A DNA stretch of 36,622 bases from Bacteroidales bacterium (GTDB taxonomy: Bacteria > Bacteroidota > Bacteroidia > Bacteroidales > Azobacteroidaceae): contig BHEP01000027.1 in assembly GCA_003851245.1 (NCBI GenBank), forward strand, positions 1-36,622, given 5' to 3'. Numbering within the stretch: the first letter of the stretch is position 1; every line of letters starts with the position of its first letter. This document shows positions 1 through 10,205 of the stretch, in pieces. The notes beneath the pieces were generated by a model, which was given only the letters and a program-made list of their open reading frames with translations, ran no database searches and had not been told where the DNA came from. The position numbers and the translations under genes were made by a program.

Positions 1-44
1 AAATAAAATATTGATATTTAAGTGCCTTATTGTTTTTTTTATCC

Positions 45-52
45 TAACTTTG
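45..52 (+). promoter_or_regulatory. Promoter -7 element upstream of atpD
   Basis: TAACTTTG matches the Bacteroidetes primary sigma factor -7 consensus TAnnTTTG. It lies 88 bases before the atpD start codon, so the transcript would have an untranslated leader of roughly 80 bases. A -33 TTG at the usual spacing is not clear. It is the natural promoter for the whole ATP synthase operon because later gaps in the operon are short. Confidence 0.55.
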
Positions 53-83
53 TTTTTAGTATAATGATTTTGCGCGATCTTAA

Positions 84-1643
<1,560 letters not shown>

Positions 1644-1650
1644 TAAGCCA

Positions 1651-1884
1651 ATGAAATTAGAAATCATTTCACCCGAACGCAGGCTATTCTCAGGAGAGGT
1701 AGAAAAAGTCTCCCTGCCAGGCACAAAAGGACGCTTTACTATTCTGCAATCACATGCAGCCATCATCTCATCCTTGAGTGAGGGCTCCCTGGTATATAGC
1801 CAAAATGAAGTAGAGCATGAGCTCAACATTACGGGAGGATTTATAGAGATGAAAAACAATGAGATAGTCGTTTGTGTAGAGTAA
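1651..1884 (+). CDS. atpC: ATP synthase subunit epsilon, short form
   Basis: This subunit of the F1 central stalk couples gamma to the c-ring. The 77 residues cover only the N-terminal beta-sandwich domain: MKLEIISPERRLFSGEVEKV, then SLPGTKGRFTILQSHAAIIS, then the GGFIEMKNNEIVVCVE ending. The C-terminal two-helix domain that inhibits ATP hydrolysis in E. coli (about 139 residues in all) is absent. Short epsilon subunits are known in Bacteroidetes, so this is read as a family trait, not a truncation. The gene sits 7 bases after atpD and is surely cotranscribed. Loss of the helical domain suggests that any control of reverse ATPase activity works by other means; that last point is inference. 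Confidence 0.93.
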   Translation: MKLEIISPERRLFSGEVEKVSLPGTKGRFTILQSHAAIISSLSEGSLVYSQNEVEHELNITGGFIEMKNNEIVVCVE

Positions 1885-1903
1885 GTTTAGGAAAAAGTAT
1901 CTT

Positions 1904-2293
1904 ATGGGAAGAGGTGTTTTTAAATTTTTTCAATTAGCAGGAATTTTTGCGGTATTTGCAGCAGGAATACTAGTTTTTTTTAAGTGGTATGGGATGGATT
2001 TTTTTCCGCCTCTATCAGGTTTTATATTAATATTATTTTTGGCAAATGGGTTTTTTCTTACCGACTTATATGGCAAATATTATGATAAAGAAGAAAAACC
2101 CTCGCCTATACTATTGATGTATATTCGCCTAGGCAAGATTGTGGGCGGTTTTTTTGTCTTGCTTGGAGGAGTTTTGTTCGATAGGGCTCACGCACTTTCG
2201 TTTATTACTATTTTTGTAGTTTTATATATAGTTTATTTGTTGTTTGAGACAAGAACTTTACTGGAATTGACTAAAAATGCTAAAAAGATATAA
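1904..2293 (+). CDS. Membrane protein of the ATP synthase operon, unknown function
   Basis: The protein has 129 residues and about four hydrophobic segments (near residues 8-26, 33-52, 72-92 and 96-115), so it should be an inner-membrane protein. The loop DLYGKYYDKEEKPSP between the second and third segments is charged. It lies between atpC and atpB, 2 bases before atpB, a place where Bacteroidetes operons commonly carry a small membrane protein. The position recalls AtpI, which helps assemble the c-ring in other bacteria, but I see no clear AtpI sequence motif. A role in F0 assembly is therefore inference from position only. Confidence 0.8.
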   Translation: MGRGVFKFFQLAGIFAVFAAGILVFFKWYGMDFFPPLSGFILILFLANGFFLTDLYGKYYDKEEKPSPILLMYIRLGKIVGGFFVLLGGVLFDRAHALSFITIFVVLYIVYLLFETRTLLELTKNAKKI

Positions 2294-2295
2294 GT

Positions 2296-3393
2296 ATGTT
2301 GGAATCAAAATTTAAGAGGCATAATATTTTTCGCCCGCTTATTTTTCTTTTGCTATTTTTTCTTCCTGCAATTTGCATACAAGCAAATACAGGATCTACT
2401 GAAGCCGATGGAGAAAAGCCAATCGTGCTCAAAGACATTATTTTTTCGCATGTGACAGATGCTTACGATTGGCATTTATTTTCAACATCCGATCATCATT
2501 ATAGCATTCCCCTACCCATAATAGTAAAAAGTGCCGATAGGGGCTGGTTTATTTTTTCCTCATCGAAAGTTTCGCATGGCGACACCTACCAAGGGTTTAG
2601 GCTAGCTACCGACGATCCATACAAGGGCAAGCTTGTTGAAATTTCAACCGCAAATGCCACCGAATACCATCGCCCCTTGGACTTGTCTTTTACCAAGACT
2701 GCGGCAGAGATTGCATTGACCTCTATTGCATTGGTTTTGCTCCTATTGAGCATGGCAAAATCTTATAAGAAAGATAGCTTAAAATCGAGAAGAGGCTTTG
2801 TAGGAACTATAGAGATGTTGATAATATATATCTACGACGATGTCATAAAGCCCTGTGTAGGTCCCGACTACAAGAAATTTGCACCTTATTTGCTTACAGC
2901 CTTCTTTTTTATTTTCTTTAACAACCTATTGGGTTTGGTTCCCTTTTTTCCGGGAGGAGCTAATGTAACGGGCAATATTTCGGTAACATTTGTGTTGGCA
3001 TTCTGCACCTTTAGCATCACCAACCTGATGGGAACTAAGGAATATTATAAGGAAATATTTTGGCCCGACGTGCCATTGTGGTTAAAAGTGCCGATACCCG
3101 TTATGCCATTCATTGAAGTTTTGGGAGCTTTCACCAAGGCCTTTGCACTGATGATTCGTTTGTTTGCCAATATGCTGGCAGGGCATATGATTTTATTGGT
3201 TCTCACGAGTTTAATATTTGTTTTCTATGCTATAGGCGGTCCTCTTGTAGCTTCGGGAGTTTCGCTGGTATCTATTTTATTTTCTATATTTATGCTCGTT
3301 ATAGATGTTTTGGTATCATTTATTCAGGCCTATGTTTTCACTATGCTCTCGTCTATATTTATAGGAATGGCGAGGGTGCATCACTCACATTAA
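2296..3393 (+). CDS. atpB: ATP synthase F0 subunit a
   Basis: Subunit a forms the proton half-channels next to the c-ring in the inner membrane. The 365 residues are longer than the E. coli protein (271) because of an N-terminal extension: a hydrophobic signal-like segment (residues 11-30, ending near AICIQA) and a domain of about 100 residues rich in His and aromatics (SHVTDAYDWHLFSTSDHH), probably periplasmic. This extension is usual in Bacteroidetes. The membrane core starts near residue 134. The essential Arg is seen as R288 in ALMIRLFANMLAGH. The gene lies within the operon, 34 bases before atpE. Confidence 0.95.
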   Translation: MLESKFKRHNIFRPLIFLLLFFLPAICIQANTGSTEADGEKPIVLKDIIFSHVTDAYDWHLFSTSDHHYSIPLPIIVKSADRGWFIFSSSKVSHGDTYQGFRLATDDPYKGKLVEISTANATEYHRPLDLSFTKTAAEIALTSIALVLLLLSMAKSYKKDSLKSRRGFVGTIEMLIIYIYDDVIKPCVGPDYKKFAPYLLTAFFFIFFNNLLGLVPFFPGGANVTGNISVTFVLAFCTFSITNLMGTKEYYKEIFWPDVPLWLKVPIPVMPFIEVLGAFTKAFALMIRLFANMLAGHMILLVLTSLIFVFYAIGGPLVASGVSLVSILFSIFMLVIDVLVSFIQAYVFTMLSSIFIGMARVHHSH

Positions 3394-3427
3394 ATAGGAT
3401 TTACTTACAATTTTAAAAATAAAAATC

Positions 3428-3682
3428 ATGATGTTACTTAGTATTTTATTGCAAGCAGTAGCAGGCGCGGGCCTTGCTAAGGTAGGAGCCTGTATAGGCG
3501 CAGGCATTGCCGTTGTAGGTGCAGGATTAGGAATTGGTAAGATTGGGGGTCAGGCCATGGATGCCATTGCCCGTCAGCCAGAGTCGGCAGGAGATATTCG
3601 TGCCAATATGATTGTTATTGCAGCCCTTATTGAGGGAGCAGCACTCTTGGCTATCGTAGTTTGTCTTTTAGGAGTACTCTAA
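3428..3682 (+). CDS. atpE: ATP synthase F0 subunit c
   Basis: This is the c-ring proteolipid, two transmembrane helices joined by the polar loop ARQPES. Helix 1 has the Gly-rich packing motif GAGIAVVGAGLGIGKIGG. Helix 2 has the ion-carrying acid as Glu69 in ALIEGAALL. The ligands that mark sodium-binding rings (Gln in helix 1 and Glu-Ser in helix 2) are not seen, so proton coupling is the simpler reading. Length is 84 residues, within the family range. Two ATG codons stand next to each other (3428 and 3431), and either could start. The larger upstream gap of 34 bases may serve the higher translation needed for a multicopy subunit. Confidence 0.96.
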   Translation: MMLLSILLQAVAGAGLAKVGACIGAGIAVVGAGLGIGKIGGQAMDAIARQPESAGDIRANMIVIAALIEGAALLAIVVCLLGVL

Positions 3683-3685
3683 ACT

Positions 3686-4180
3686 ATGGAACTGTTTAGT
3701 CCCGAGATAGGGCTGATATTATGGATGGCTATTCCTTTTTTGATTGTCTTTTTTATACTTGCCAAATTTGCTTGGCCAGTAATTATTAAGGGCGTTGAAG
3801 ACCGAGGGAAGTTTATAGATCAGGGAATACAGTCGGCCAAAGATGCCAATGAAAAATTGGCGCAGGTAAAGATTGAAGCCGAGCAATTGCTTGCCGACAC
3901 ACGCAAGCAGCAATTGGTATTGCTCGATCAAGCCTCATTGATGAGGGATAATTTGATCAAGACGGCTCAAGAACAGGCTATATTGGCTTCCGCAAAGATT
4001 ATGGAAGAAAATAAGGAAGCATTGGAAAGAGAACGAAAAGCTGCTCTGGCATCCATTCGTCATGAAGTTGCAGAATTGTCGCTACAAATTGCAGAACAAG
4101 TTTTAAGAAAAAATTTGGAAAACAAGTCGGTACAATTGCAGCTAATCAATCAGATGCTTGACGAATCAAAAACGAACTAA
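3686..4180 (+). CDS. atpF: ATP synthase F0 subunit b
   Basis: Subunit b is the peripheral stalk that stops F1 turning with the rotor. The 164 residues show one N-terminal membrane helix (about residues 8-30, ending FAWPVIIKG) followed by a long charged amphipathic helix (about 40-150) that would pair with a second copy. The start is 3 bases after the atpE stop. Its stop codon shares one base with the atpH start (TAATG at 4178-4182), which indicates translational coupling to delta, its direct partner in the stalk. Confidence 0.95.
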   Translation: MELFSPEIGLILWMAIPFLIVFFILAKFAWPVIIKGVEDRGKFIDQGIQSAKDANEKLAQVKIEAEQLLADTRKQQLVLLDQASLMRDNLIKTAQEQAILASAKIMEENKEALERERKAALASIRHEVAELSLQIAEQVLRKNLENKSVQLQLINQMLDESKTN

Positions 4181-4719
4181 TGGATACAGGTAAAATTTCG
4201 GGGCGCTATGCAAAAGCCATTTATGACTTTGCAAGTTCCAAAGGACAGGAAGACATACTGTACTCAGAAATGAGAGTTCTTTCCGACAGCTTTATGGGTT
4301 TCAAAAGCCTACAAAGGGCAATGATAGAGCCTAGTCTTGCGGCAGAGGAGAAGAAAAAATTGCTAATCACGGCAGGAGGAATACAGGTGAGCGATGCCTA
4401 TTTGGCATGGGTAAATTTGGTTTCCACCAATAAGCGAGAGAAATATGCCCGAAATATGGCCTTGATGTTTCAGGATTATTATAGGAGCAACAAAGGAATG
4501 CTGGTTGGAGAATTGACCTCCGCAGTGGAATTACCTCTTGAAGTACAAGGCAAAATAAGAGCAATGCTTACAAAAACGTATCACCAACAGAGCATAGATT
4601 TCAAGACCCAAATAGATCCTTCATTGATCGGTGGTTTTGTTTTAGAAATAAATGCCCAACGCATGGATGCTAGTGTAAAAGATCAATTGCGTAGATTAAG
4701 AATAAAACTGAATTCATAA
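4180..4719 (+). CDS. atpH: ATP synthase subunit delta
   Basis: Delta joins the b stalk to the top of the F1 alpha subunits. The protein has 179 residues, the usual length, and the family signature near the N terminus (GRYAKAIYDFASSKGQ) and the C-terminal signature IDPSLIGGFVLEINAQRMDAS. The first codon overlaps the atpF stop by one base. atpA follows after 14 bases. Confidence 0.95.
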   Translation: MDTGKISGRYAKAIYDFASSKGQEDILYSEMRVLSDSFMGFKSLQRAMIEPSLAAEEKKKLLITAGGIQVSDAYLAWVNLVSTNKREKYARNMALMFQDYYRSNKGMLVGELTSAVELPLEVQGKIRAMLTKTYHQQSIDFKTQIDPSLIGGFVLEINAQRMDASVKDQLRRLRIKLNS

Positions 4720-4733
4720 TTAATTAATATATT

Positions 4734-6314
4734 ATGCCTGGAATAAATGCAAGCGAAGTTTCGTCAGTATTAAAAATGCAGCTAGAGGGTATCGACAGCT
4801 CTATAAAATTTGAAGAAGTAGGCAGGGTCTTACAAGTGAGCGATGGTGTAGTGCGTATTTATGGACTTACAAATGCCGAAGCTGGCGAACTATTGGAATT
4901 TGAAAATGGGGTAATGGCCATTGTCATGAACCTCGAAGAAGATAATGTTGGAGCGGTACTCTTAGGATCAACAGCACTGATACAAGAGGGCGATATTGTA
5001 AAGCGCACCAATAGAATTGCTTCCATCATGGTGGGCGAAGGCCTGCTAGGAAGGGTTGTAGATTCTTTGGGAGTGCCCATTGATGGAAAGGGAGCTGTAA
5101 AGGGTGAATTGCTAGAAATGCCCTTGGAGCGTAAAGCCCCAGGAGTTATTTTTCGCCAACCAGTGACCGAGCCCATTCAAACGGGAATTAAATCAATTGA
5201 TGCGATGATACCCATAGGTAGGGGGCAGCGAGAATTGATAATTGGCGATAGACAGACTGGAAAGACTGCCATTGCGATAGATGCAATATTGAATCAGCGT
5301 TCCAATTTTATTGCAGGAAAACCAGTATATTGCATCTATGTAGCCATAGGACAAAAAGGATCTACCGTTGCCAGTATTGTAAGTACCCTAGAAAAATATG
5401 GGGCCATGGACTATACCTGTATTGTGAGTGCTACTGCATCAGATCCAGCAGCAATGCAATTTTATGCCCCTTTTGCAGGCGCTTCTATTGGGGAATATTT
5501 TAGGGACACTGGCCGACATGCCTTAGTCGTTTACGACGATTTGTCAAAACAGGCAGTATCTTACCGCGAGGTATCGCTCATTTTGCGAAGACCCTCAGGA
5601 CGTGAGGCCTATCCTGGAGACATATTCTATCTCCACTCGCGCTTGCTCGAAAGAGCGGCAAAAATCATTAATAACGATCAGGTAGCAAGCATGATGAACG
5701 ATTTGCCTACCTGCCTCAAAGATAGGGTCAAGGGAGGGGGTTCTTTGACAGCCCTGCCAATCATCGAAACCCAAGCAGGCGATGTGTCGGCATATATTCC
5801 TACCAATGTGATTTCCATTACTGATGGTCAGATATTTCTTGAAACGGGTCCTTTTAATGCAGGCATTCGCCCAGCCATCAATGTAGGTATTTCGGTATCA
5901 CGAGTGGGAGGAAATGCTCAAATAAAGGCAATGAAAAAAGTGTCGGGAACATTAAAAACCGATCAGGCACAATACAGAGAGCTGGAGGCTTTTACTAAGT
6001 TTGGTGGTGATATGGACCAAATTACGAAAATGACCTTAGATAAGGGGCAAAAAAACACAGCCCTCCTTATACAGCCTCAATACCATCCGCTGTCGGTAGA
6101 AAAAGAGATTGCAATTATTTTTTGTGGAACTCAGGGCTTGCTCTCTGATGTGCCTGTAGATAAGGTGAAAGATTTTGAGAAAATATTTCTTGAAATATTG
6201 GAAGCAAGATACCAAAAAGAGGTCTTGGATATCTTGGCTCAAGGAATCATGAGCGACGAAGTAACATCTCTACTCAAAGAAACAGCATTGGAAGTAGCAA
6301 AAACATTTCAATAA
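4734..6314 (+). CDS. atpA: ATP synthase subunit alpha
   Basis: Alpha is the non-catalytic nucleotide-binding subunit of F1, alternating with beta. The 526 residues carry the P-loop GDRQTGKT at 171-178, the family signature near [14 protein letters not shown] (which contains the arginine finger that reaches into the beta active site) and an N-terminal segment [12 protein letters not shown] that binds delta. Length is close to the usual 505-525. The gene is in the operon between atpH and atpG. Confidence 0.98.
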   Translation: MPGINASEVSSVLKMQLEGIDSSIKFEEVGRVLQVSDGVVRIYGLTNAEAGELLEFENGVMAIVMNLEEDNVGAVLLGSTALIQEGDIVKRTNRIASIMVGEGLLGRVVDSLGVPIDGKGAVKGELLEMPLERKAPGVIFRQPVTEPIQTGIKSIDAMIPIGRGQRELIIGDRQTGKTAIAIDAILNQRSNFIAGKPVYCIYVAIGQKGSTVASIVSTLEKYGAMDYTCIVSATASDPAAMQFYAPFAGASIGEYFRDTGRHALVVYDDLSKQAVSYREVSLILRRPSGREAYPGDIFYLHSRLLERAAKIINNDQVASMMNDLPTCLKDRVKGGGSLTALPIIETQAGDVSAYIPTNVISITDGQIFLETGPFNAGIRPAINVGISVSRVGGNAQIKAMKKVSGTLKTDQAQYRELEAFTKFGGDMDQITKMTLDKGQKNTALLIQPQYHPLSVEKEIAIIFCGTQGLLSDVPVDKVKDFEKIFLEILEARYQKEVLDILAQGIMSDEVTSLLKETALEVAKTFQ

Positions 6315-6377
6315 AATAAGTGTCGCAGATTATTGGCTCGCAATTAATAGTTAGCAATTAATTTATAATTTTAAAGT

Positions 6378-7274
6378 ATGGCCTCATTAAAGGAAGTAAA
6401 AGGACGTATAGCTTCGGTCAAGTCAACGCAGAAAATAACGTCGGCGATGAAGATGGTTTCTTCATCAAAACTTAGAAAAGCACAATCTAGAATTGAGCAT
6501 TTCTTGCCGTACGAAGAAAAATTAAAAGATATTTTAGATAACTTTCTTTCGTCTGAAAATGACTTTGCAAGTCCTCTGACAGAACAAAGAGAGATAAAGT
6601 CGGTAGCTATAATTGTCTTGTCGTCCAACTCTAGTCTTTGTGGGGCCTTCAATCATAATATAATTCGCATGCTCGCAGAAATAAGGAATAGCTATGCTGC
6701 TCAAGGAGTAAATAGTATAGCTATTTACCCCATTGGGAAAAAAGTGGAGACTTCCTTGACCAAAGCCGGAATTCCAATCGAAGGTTCTTATATAGAGCTA
6801 ATGGATAAGCCCCACTTCGAGGGAGCAAAAAAATTGGCGGACTTACTTATCAATTCTTTCCTTGAAAAAACCTATGATAAGGTGGAATTGGTATACAATC
6901 ACTTCAAGTCTACAGCGAGTCAGCCTACTCTAAGAACACAGTTTTTACCCCTAGATTTTCAAGCCAATACAGAGATTGAGACTCTCAAGCGTGTGGACAG
7001 AAAGGCCGAAAGGCAAATTGACTACATATTAGAACCCAGCAAGATTGAGATCATAGAATCGCTGATACCCAAGGCATTGAGGTCAAAAATATTTTCTATA
7101 CTCTTGGATTCAGCAGCAGCCGAGCAAGCAGCCCGAATGATTGCTATGCAGATGGCTACAGAAAATGCCGATGTTATCTTAGAAGATTTAACCATACAAT
7201 ACAACAAACAACGCCAGCAAGACATTACCAACGAATTGTTGGACATCGTTGGTGGAGCCGAGGCCTGCAAGTAA
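6378..7274 (+). CDS. atpG: ATP synthase subunit gamma
   Basis: Gamma is the rotating central shaft of F1. The 298 residues begin with the conserved KEVKGRIASVKSTQKITSAM helix and end with the other half of the coiled coil, ITNELLDIVGGAEA. It is the last gene of the operon, after a 63-base gap that holds a short AT-rich near-repeat (GCAATTAATAGTTAGCAATTAAT, about 6341-6363) but no terminator. Short 11-base tandem repeats begin right at its stop codon. Assignment is secure. Confidence 0.97.
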   Translation: MASLKEVKGRIASVKSTQKITSAMKMVSSSKLRKAQSRIEHFLPYEEKLKDILDNFLSSENDFASPLTEQREIKSVAIIVLSSNSSLCGAFNHNIIRMLAEIRNSYAAQGVNSIAIYPIGKKVETSLTKAGIPIEGSYIELMDKPHFEGAKKLADLLINSFLEKTYDKVELVYNHFKSTASQPTLRTQFLPLDFQANTEIETLKRVDRKAERQIDYILEPSKIEIIESLIPKALRSKIFSILLDSAAAEQAARMIAMQMATENADVILEDLTIQYNKQRQQDITNELLDIVGGAEACK

Positions 7275-7306
7275 ATGATTTGTGAATGATTAGTGAATGA
7301 TTAGTG
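7274..7306 (+). repeat. Three tandem copies of an 11-base repeat
   Basis: Units read AATGATTTGTG, AATGATTAGTG and AATGATTAGTG, followed by a partial AATG. The array starts at the last base of the atpG stop codon and fills the front of the gap before the next gene. Function is not known. Confidence 0.85.
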
Positions 7307-7356
7307 AATGCAAGTTTTAAACCTTTTGTAGTGTGAAACGTCAAAGTATTGAAAAG

Positions 7357-7364
7357 TAACTTTG
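7357..7364 (+). promoter_or_regulatory. Promoter -7 element for the small secreted protein
   Basis: TAACTTTG fits the Bacteroidetes TAnnTTTG element and lies 49 bases before the start codon at 7413. No -33 TTG at good spacing is clear. It suggests that the small gene is transcribed apart from the ATP synthase operon. Confidence 0.5.
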
Positions 7365-7412
7365 TGACATGTTGTAAATTAAATTTAGTATCTTACTTAA
7401 TATCTTAACAAG

Positions 7413-7787
7413 ATGAAAAAAATATCCTTATTTGCACTTATATTGGTGCTATCTTTGGCTTTTATGCAAGCCCAAAATCGCTCTGGAGGCTCAAGAATGA
7501 CTGTTGAAGAGAGGGCAAAAAGTATCACTACATGGATGACTACAGAATTGGAGCTTCGCGACGACCAAATCGTAGCCGTCGATTCTATCAATCTTCTATT
7601 TACCAAAACTCAGCAAATACTCTTTCAATCGGCCAATGGCGACAGAGATAAAATAAGGGAGTCTATGAGTGGGCTAGAGAAACAAAAAGAGGAGGCTTTA
7701 GCTAAGGTGCTAAGCGACAAGCAACTAACAACATACAAAGAAAAAGCTGCGAAACTTTTAGAAGAGCGACGTTCTCGTAAAAATTAA
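7413..7787 (+). CDS. Small secreted protein, Spy/DUF4890-like, function unknown
   Basis: The protein has 124 residues with a clear Sec signal peptide (MKKISLFALILVLSLAFMQA, cut probably before QNRSGG). The mature part is helical and charged. It has two LxxxQ-type segments (LELRDDQIVAVDS and LSDKQLTTYKEKA), a pattern seen in Spy/CpxP-like and in Bacteroidetes DUF4890 proteins, ending in a basic tail EERRSRKN. A periplasmic chaperone or sensor role would be an inference from that pattern and is not certain. It has its own promoter element and is followed by a strong terminator. Confidence 0.8.
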   Translation: MKKISLFALILVLSLAFMQAQNRSGGSRMTVEERAKSITTWMTTELELRDDQIVAVDSINLLFTKTQQILFQSANGDRDKIRESMSGLEKQKEEALAKVLSDKQLTTYKEKAAKLLEERRSRKN

Positions 7788-7819
7788 CTACCATATAAAT
7801 TATAGCCCATATAAATTAG

Positions 7820-7877
7820 CTCCCTACTTGGTAGCTTCGTCCCTAAAAAGACGCAGCTACCAAGTAGGGAGTTTTTT
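7820..7877 (+). terminator. Rho-independent terminator
   Basis: A perfect 17-base inverted repeat (CTCCCTACTTGGTAGCT at 7820-7836 and its complement at 7855-7871) with an 18-base loop is followed by six T residues. It ends transcription from the left and lies between convergent transcripts; der ends at 7922 on the other strand. Confidence 0.92.
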
Positions 7878-7921
7878 GTATCCTCACATTTAGAGAATGA
7901 TGATCAGTAGGAGAGTAATAA

Positions 7922-9235
7922 TTACTTCTCCCTCATAAAGATATTGATGGGAGTTCCCCTAAGATTCCAATTTTTACGAATTTGGTTTTCCAAAAATCTC
8001 TTGTAAGGTTCTTTTACCCACTGAGGCAGGTTGCAGAAAAATACAAAACTTGGCACTTGCGTATTGGGGATTTGTGTGATATACTTTATTTTTACAACCT
8101 TCCCCTTATTTACGGGAGGCGACATCTTATGAACAATGGGCAATAGCACCTCATTGAGCTTGTGTGTAGGTATCTTGGTTTTCCTAATATCATAGACCTC
8201 TTTGGCAGTCTCTAATATTTTGAATATACGCTGCTTACTGGTGGCGGAAGCAAATATGATGGGAACATCCACAAATGGGGCTATCCTCTCATAAATTGCG
8301 CTCTCAAATTCGTTTATCACCTTTTGGTCCTTGCTCTCTACCAAATCCCATTTATTTACAACAATAACCAAGCCCTTGTGATTTTTTTGTATGATAGAGA
8401 AAATATTCATATCCTGAGCCTCAATACCTCTGGTGGCATCGACCATCAATATACAAACATCGGCGTTCTCTATGGCTCGTATTGAGCGAATAACGGAGTA
8501 GTATTCTAGGTCTTCGTTTACCTTTCCTTTTTTGCGAATCCCCGCAGTATCTACCAGATAGAAGTTGAGTCCAAATTTATCATATTTGGTATAAATAGAA
8601 TCGCGGGTTGTGCCAGCTATTTCAGTTACAATATTTCTTTCTTCGCCTATAAACGCATTTATAAGGGAAGATTTTCCAGCATTGGGCCTTCCTACTACAG
8701 CTATTTTGGGTAGGTTGTCGTCAACAATTTCTTCTGCCTCATTTGAAAATTTGGATACCAACTGATCCAAGAGGTCTCCTGTGCCCGAGCCATTGACGGC
8801 AGAGATGCAGAAAGGATCACCCAAGCCCAATGAATAAAATTCGGCCGCCTGATAGTGCATTTCAAAGTTGTCGGCCTTATTTGCCACAATAACAACAGGC
8901 TTAGAGCTGCGCCTCATAACACCTGCTACATGCAGGTCGAGGTCAATTATCCCATTTTGAATGTCGAGCACAAAGAGTATAATGTCGGCCTCTTCCAATG
9001 CTACTTCTACCTGCTTGTTTATTTCAGCCTCAAACACATCGTCTGAGTTTACAACAAGCCCCCCAGTATCAATAACTGAAAAAATTTGTCCCAACCATTC
9101 AGCCTTTCCATATTGCCTATCTCTGGTGGTGCCAGCCTCTTCGTCAACTATTGCCTGACGGCTCTGTGTAAGTCTATTAAACAGGGTTGATTTGCCCACA
9201 TTGGGACGACCTACTATCGCTACTATATTACTCAT
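7922..9235 (-). CDS. der: Ribosome-assembly GTPase Der (EngA)
   Basis: Der is a double GTPase that acts in maturation of the 50S ribosomal subunit. The 437 residues contain two G domains in series, with P-loops GRPNVGKS at 9-16 and GRPNAGKS at 182-189, switch motifs DTGGL and DTAGI, and NKAD/NKWD base-recognition motifs. The C-terminal KH-like domain ends with a basic segment ([18 protein letters not shown]), the normal family ending. It lies 81 bases after era on the same strand, and both act on ribosome biogenesis. Confidence 0.97.
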   Translation of the reverse strand: MSNIVAIVGRPNVGKSTLFNRLTQSRQAIVDEEAGTTRDRQYGKAEWLGQIFSVIDTGGLVVNSDDVFEAEINKQVEVALEEADIILFVLDIQNGIIDLDLHVAGVMRRSSKPVVIVANKADNFEMHYQAAEFYSLGLGDPFCISAVNGSGTGDLLDQLVSKFSNEAEEIVDDNLPKIAVVGRPNAGKSSLINAFIGEERNIVTEIAGTTRDSIYTKYDKFGLNFYLVDTAGIRKKGKVNEDLEYYSVIRSIRAIENADVCILMVDATRGIEAQDMNIFSIIQKNHKGLVIVVNKWDLVESKDQKVINEFESAIYERIAPFVDVPIIFASATSKQRIFKILETAKEVYDIRKTKIPTHKLNEVLLPIVHKMSPPVNKGKVVKIKYITQIPNTQVPSFVFFCNLPQWVKEPYKRFLENQIRKNWNLRGTPINIFMREK

Positions 9236-9316
9236 AATTTTCTTTTTTTCTCTTGGTTTTAATACTCCAAGTTCGTATGTATCGCCTTTTGCCCTTTTTG
9301 AAGTTTATTTAGACTA

Positions 9317-10198
9317 TTAATCCAGTTTGTATCCATAACTTTTAAGGATATTGTCCCTGCTTCTCCAGTCTTTCTCTACCTTAGCAAAGAGCTCTAAGAA
9401 TATTTTTTTTTCGAAGAAACGCTCAAGATCTTGCCTTGCCATTGTTCCTACTTTTTTTATTGCCAATCCCCTATCTCCAATTATTATTCCTTTTTGGGAA
9501 TCGCGTTCTACTATGATCAGGGCTTTTATGTGCAGCAGTTTATCTGTTTCCTTAAATAGCTCCACCACGACTTCGGTGGCATAGGGTATTTCTTGCTGAT
9601 AGTAGCGTAGTATTTTTTCTCTAATCACCTCGGTCACAAAAAAACGTGCAGGCTTGTCGGTGAGGGCATCTTTTTCAAAATATGGGGGCGACTCAGGGAT
9701 ATTTTCTTCTATCCTTTTTTTTAGGTAATCGATATTGAATTTGCTAATAGCCGATATGGGAATAATTTCAGCCTGCGGAAGTATTACTGCCCATTGCTCA
9801 ACCAATTTTTCTAGCTTCTCTTGGTCGCCAAGATCTATCTTATTTATTACCAGTATTTTTTTAGCCTCAGCATTTTGTACCTTTTGCAGAAAAAAATCGT
9901 TCTTGTCTATTTGCTCGTAAATATCTGTTACATAGAGCAGCACATCGGCATCCCCCAGGGCAGATTGCGAAAAATTGAGCATAGACTCCTGCAATTTATA
10001 GTTTGGACGCAACACTCCTGGAGTATCGGAATACACTATTTGCATGTTTTCGGTATTTACAATACCCATAATCCTGTGCCTTGTGGTCTGAGCCTTGGCA
10101 GTGATGATGGATATTCGCTCTCCTACCAACAAATTTGTGAGCGTCGATTTCCCTACGTTTGGATTTCCTACAATATTTACAAAACCTGATCTATACAT
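9317..10198 (-). CDS. era: Ribosome-maturation GTPase Era
   Basis: Era binds 16S rRNA near its 3' end and helps 30S assembly. From the ATG at 10198 the protein has 293 residues, starting MYRSGFVNIV with the P-loop GNPNVGKS at 11-18. It has the switch region DTPGVL, the NKID motif and a C-terminal KH domain with a GDRG loop. A reading frame extends 22 codons further upstream to 10264, but that part overlaps the end of fabH and is not conserved in style, so the inner ATG is chosen. It gives the usual family N terminus and starts 7 bases after fabH stops. Confidence 0.95.
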   Translation of the reverse strand: MYRSGFVNIVGNPNVGKSTLTNLLVGERISIITAKAQTTRHRIMGIVNTENMQIVYSDTPGVLRPNYKLQESMLNFSQSALGDADVLLYVTDIYEQIDKNDFFLQKVQNAEAKKILVINKIDLGDQEKLEKLVEQWAVILPQAEIIPISAISKFNIDYLKKRIEENIPESPPYFEKDALTDKPARFFVTEVIREKILRYYQQEIPYATEVVVELFKETDKLLHIKALIIVERDSQKGIIIGDRGLAIKKVGTMARQDLERFFEKKIFLELFAKVEKDWRSRDNILKSYGYKLD

Positions 10199-10205
10199 TA
10201 TTTTT

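Noticed and set aside
6334..6363. Near-repeat of GCAATTAAT in the atpA-atpG gap as a possible terminator
   Set aside because: No stable stem and no T-run; atpG follows closely and belongs to the same operon.
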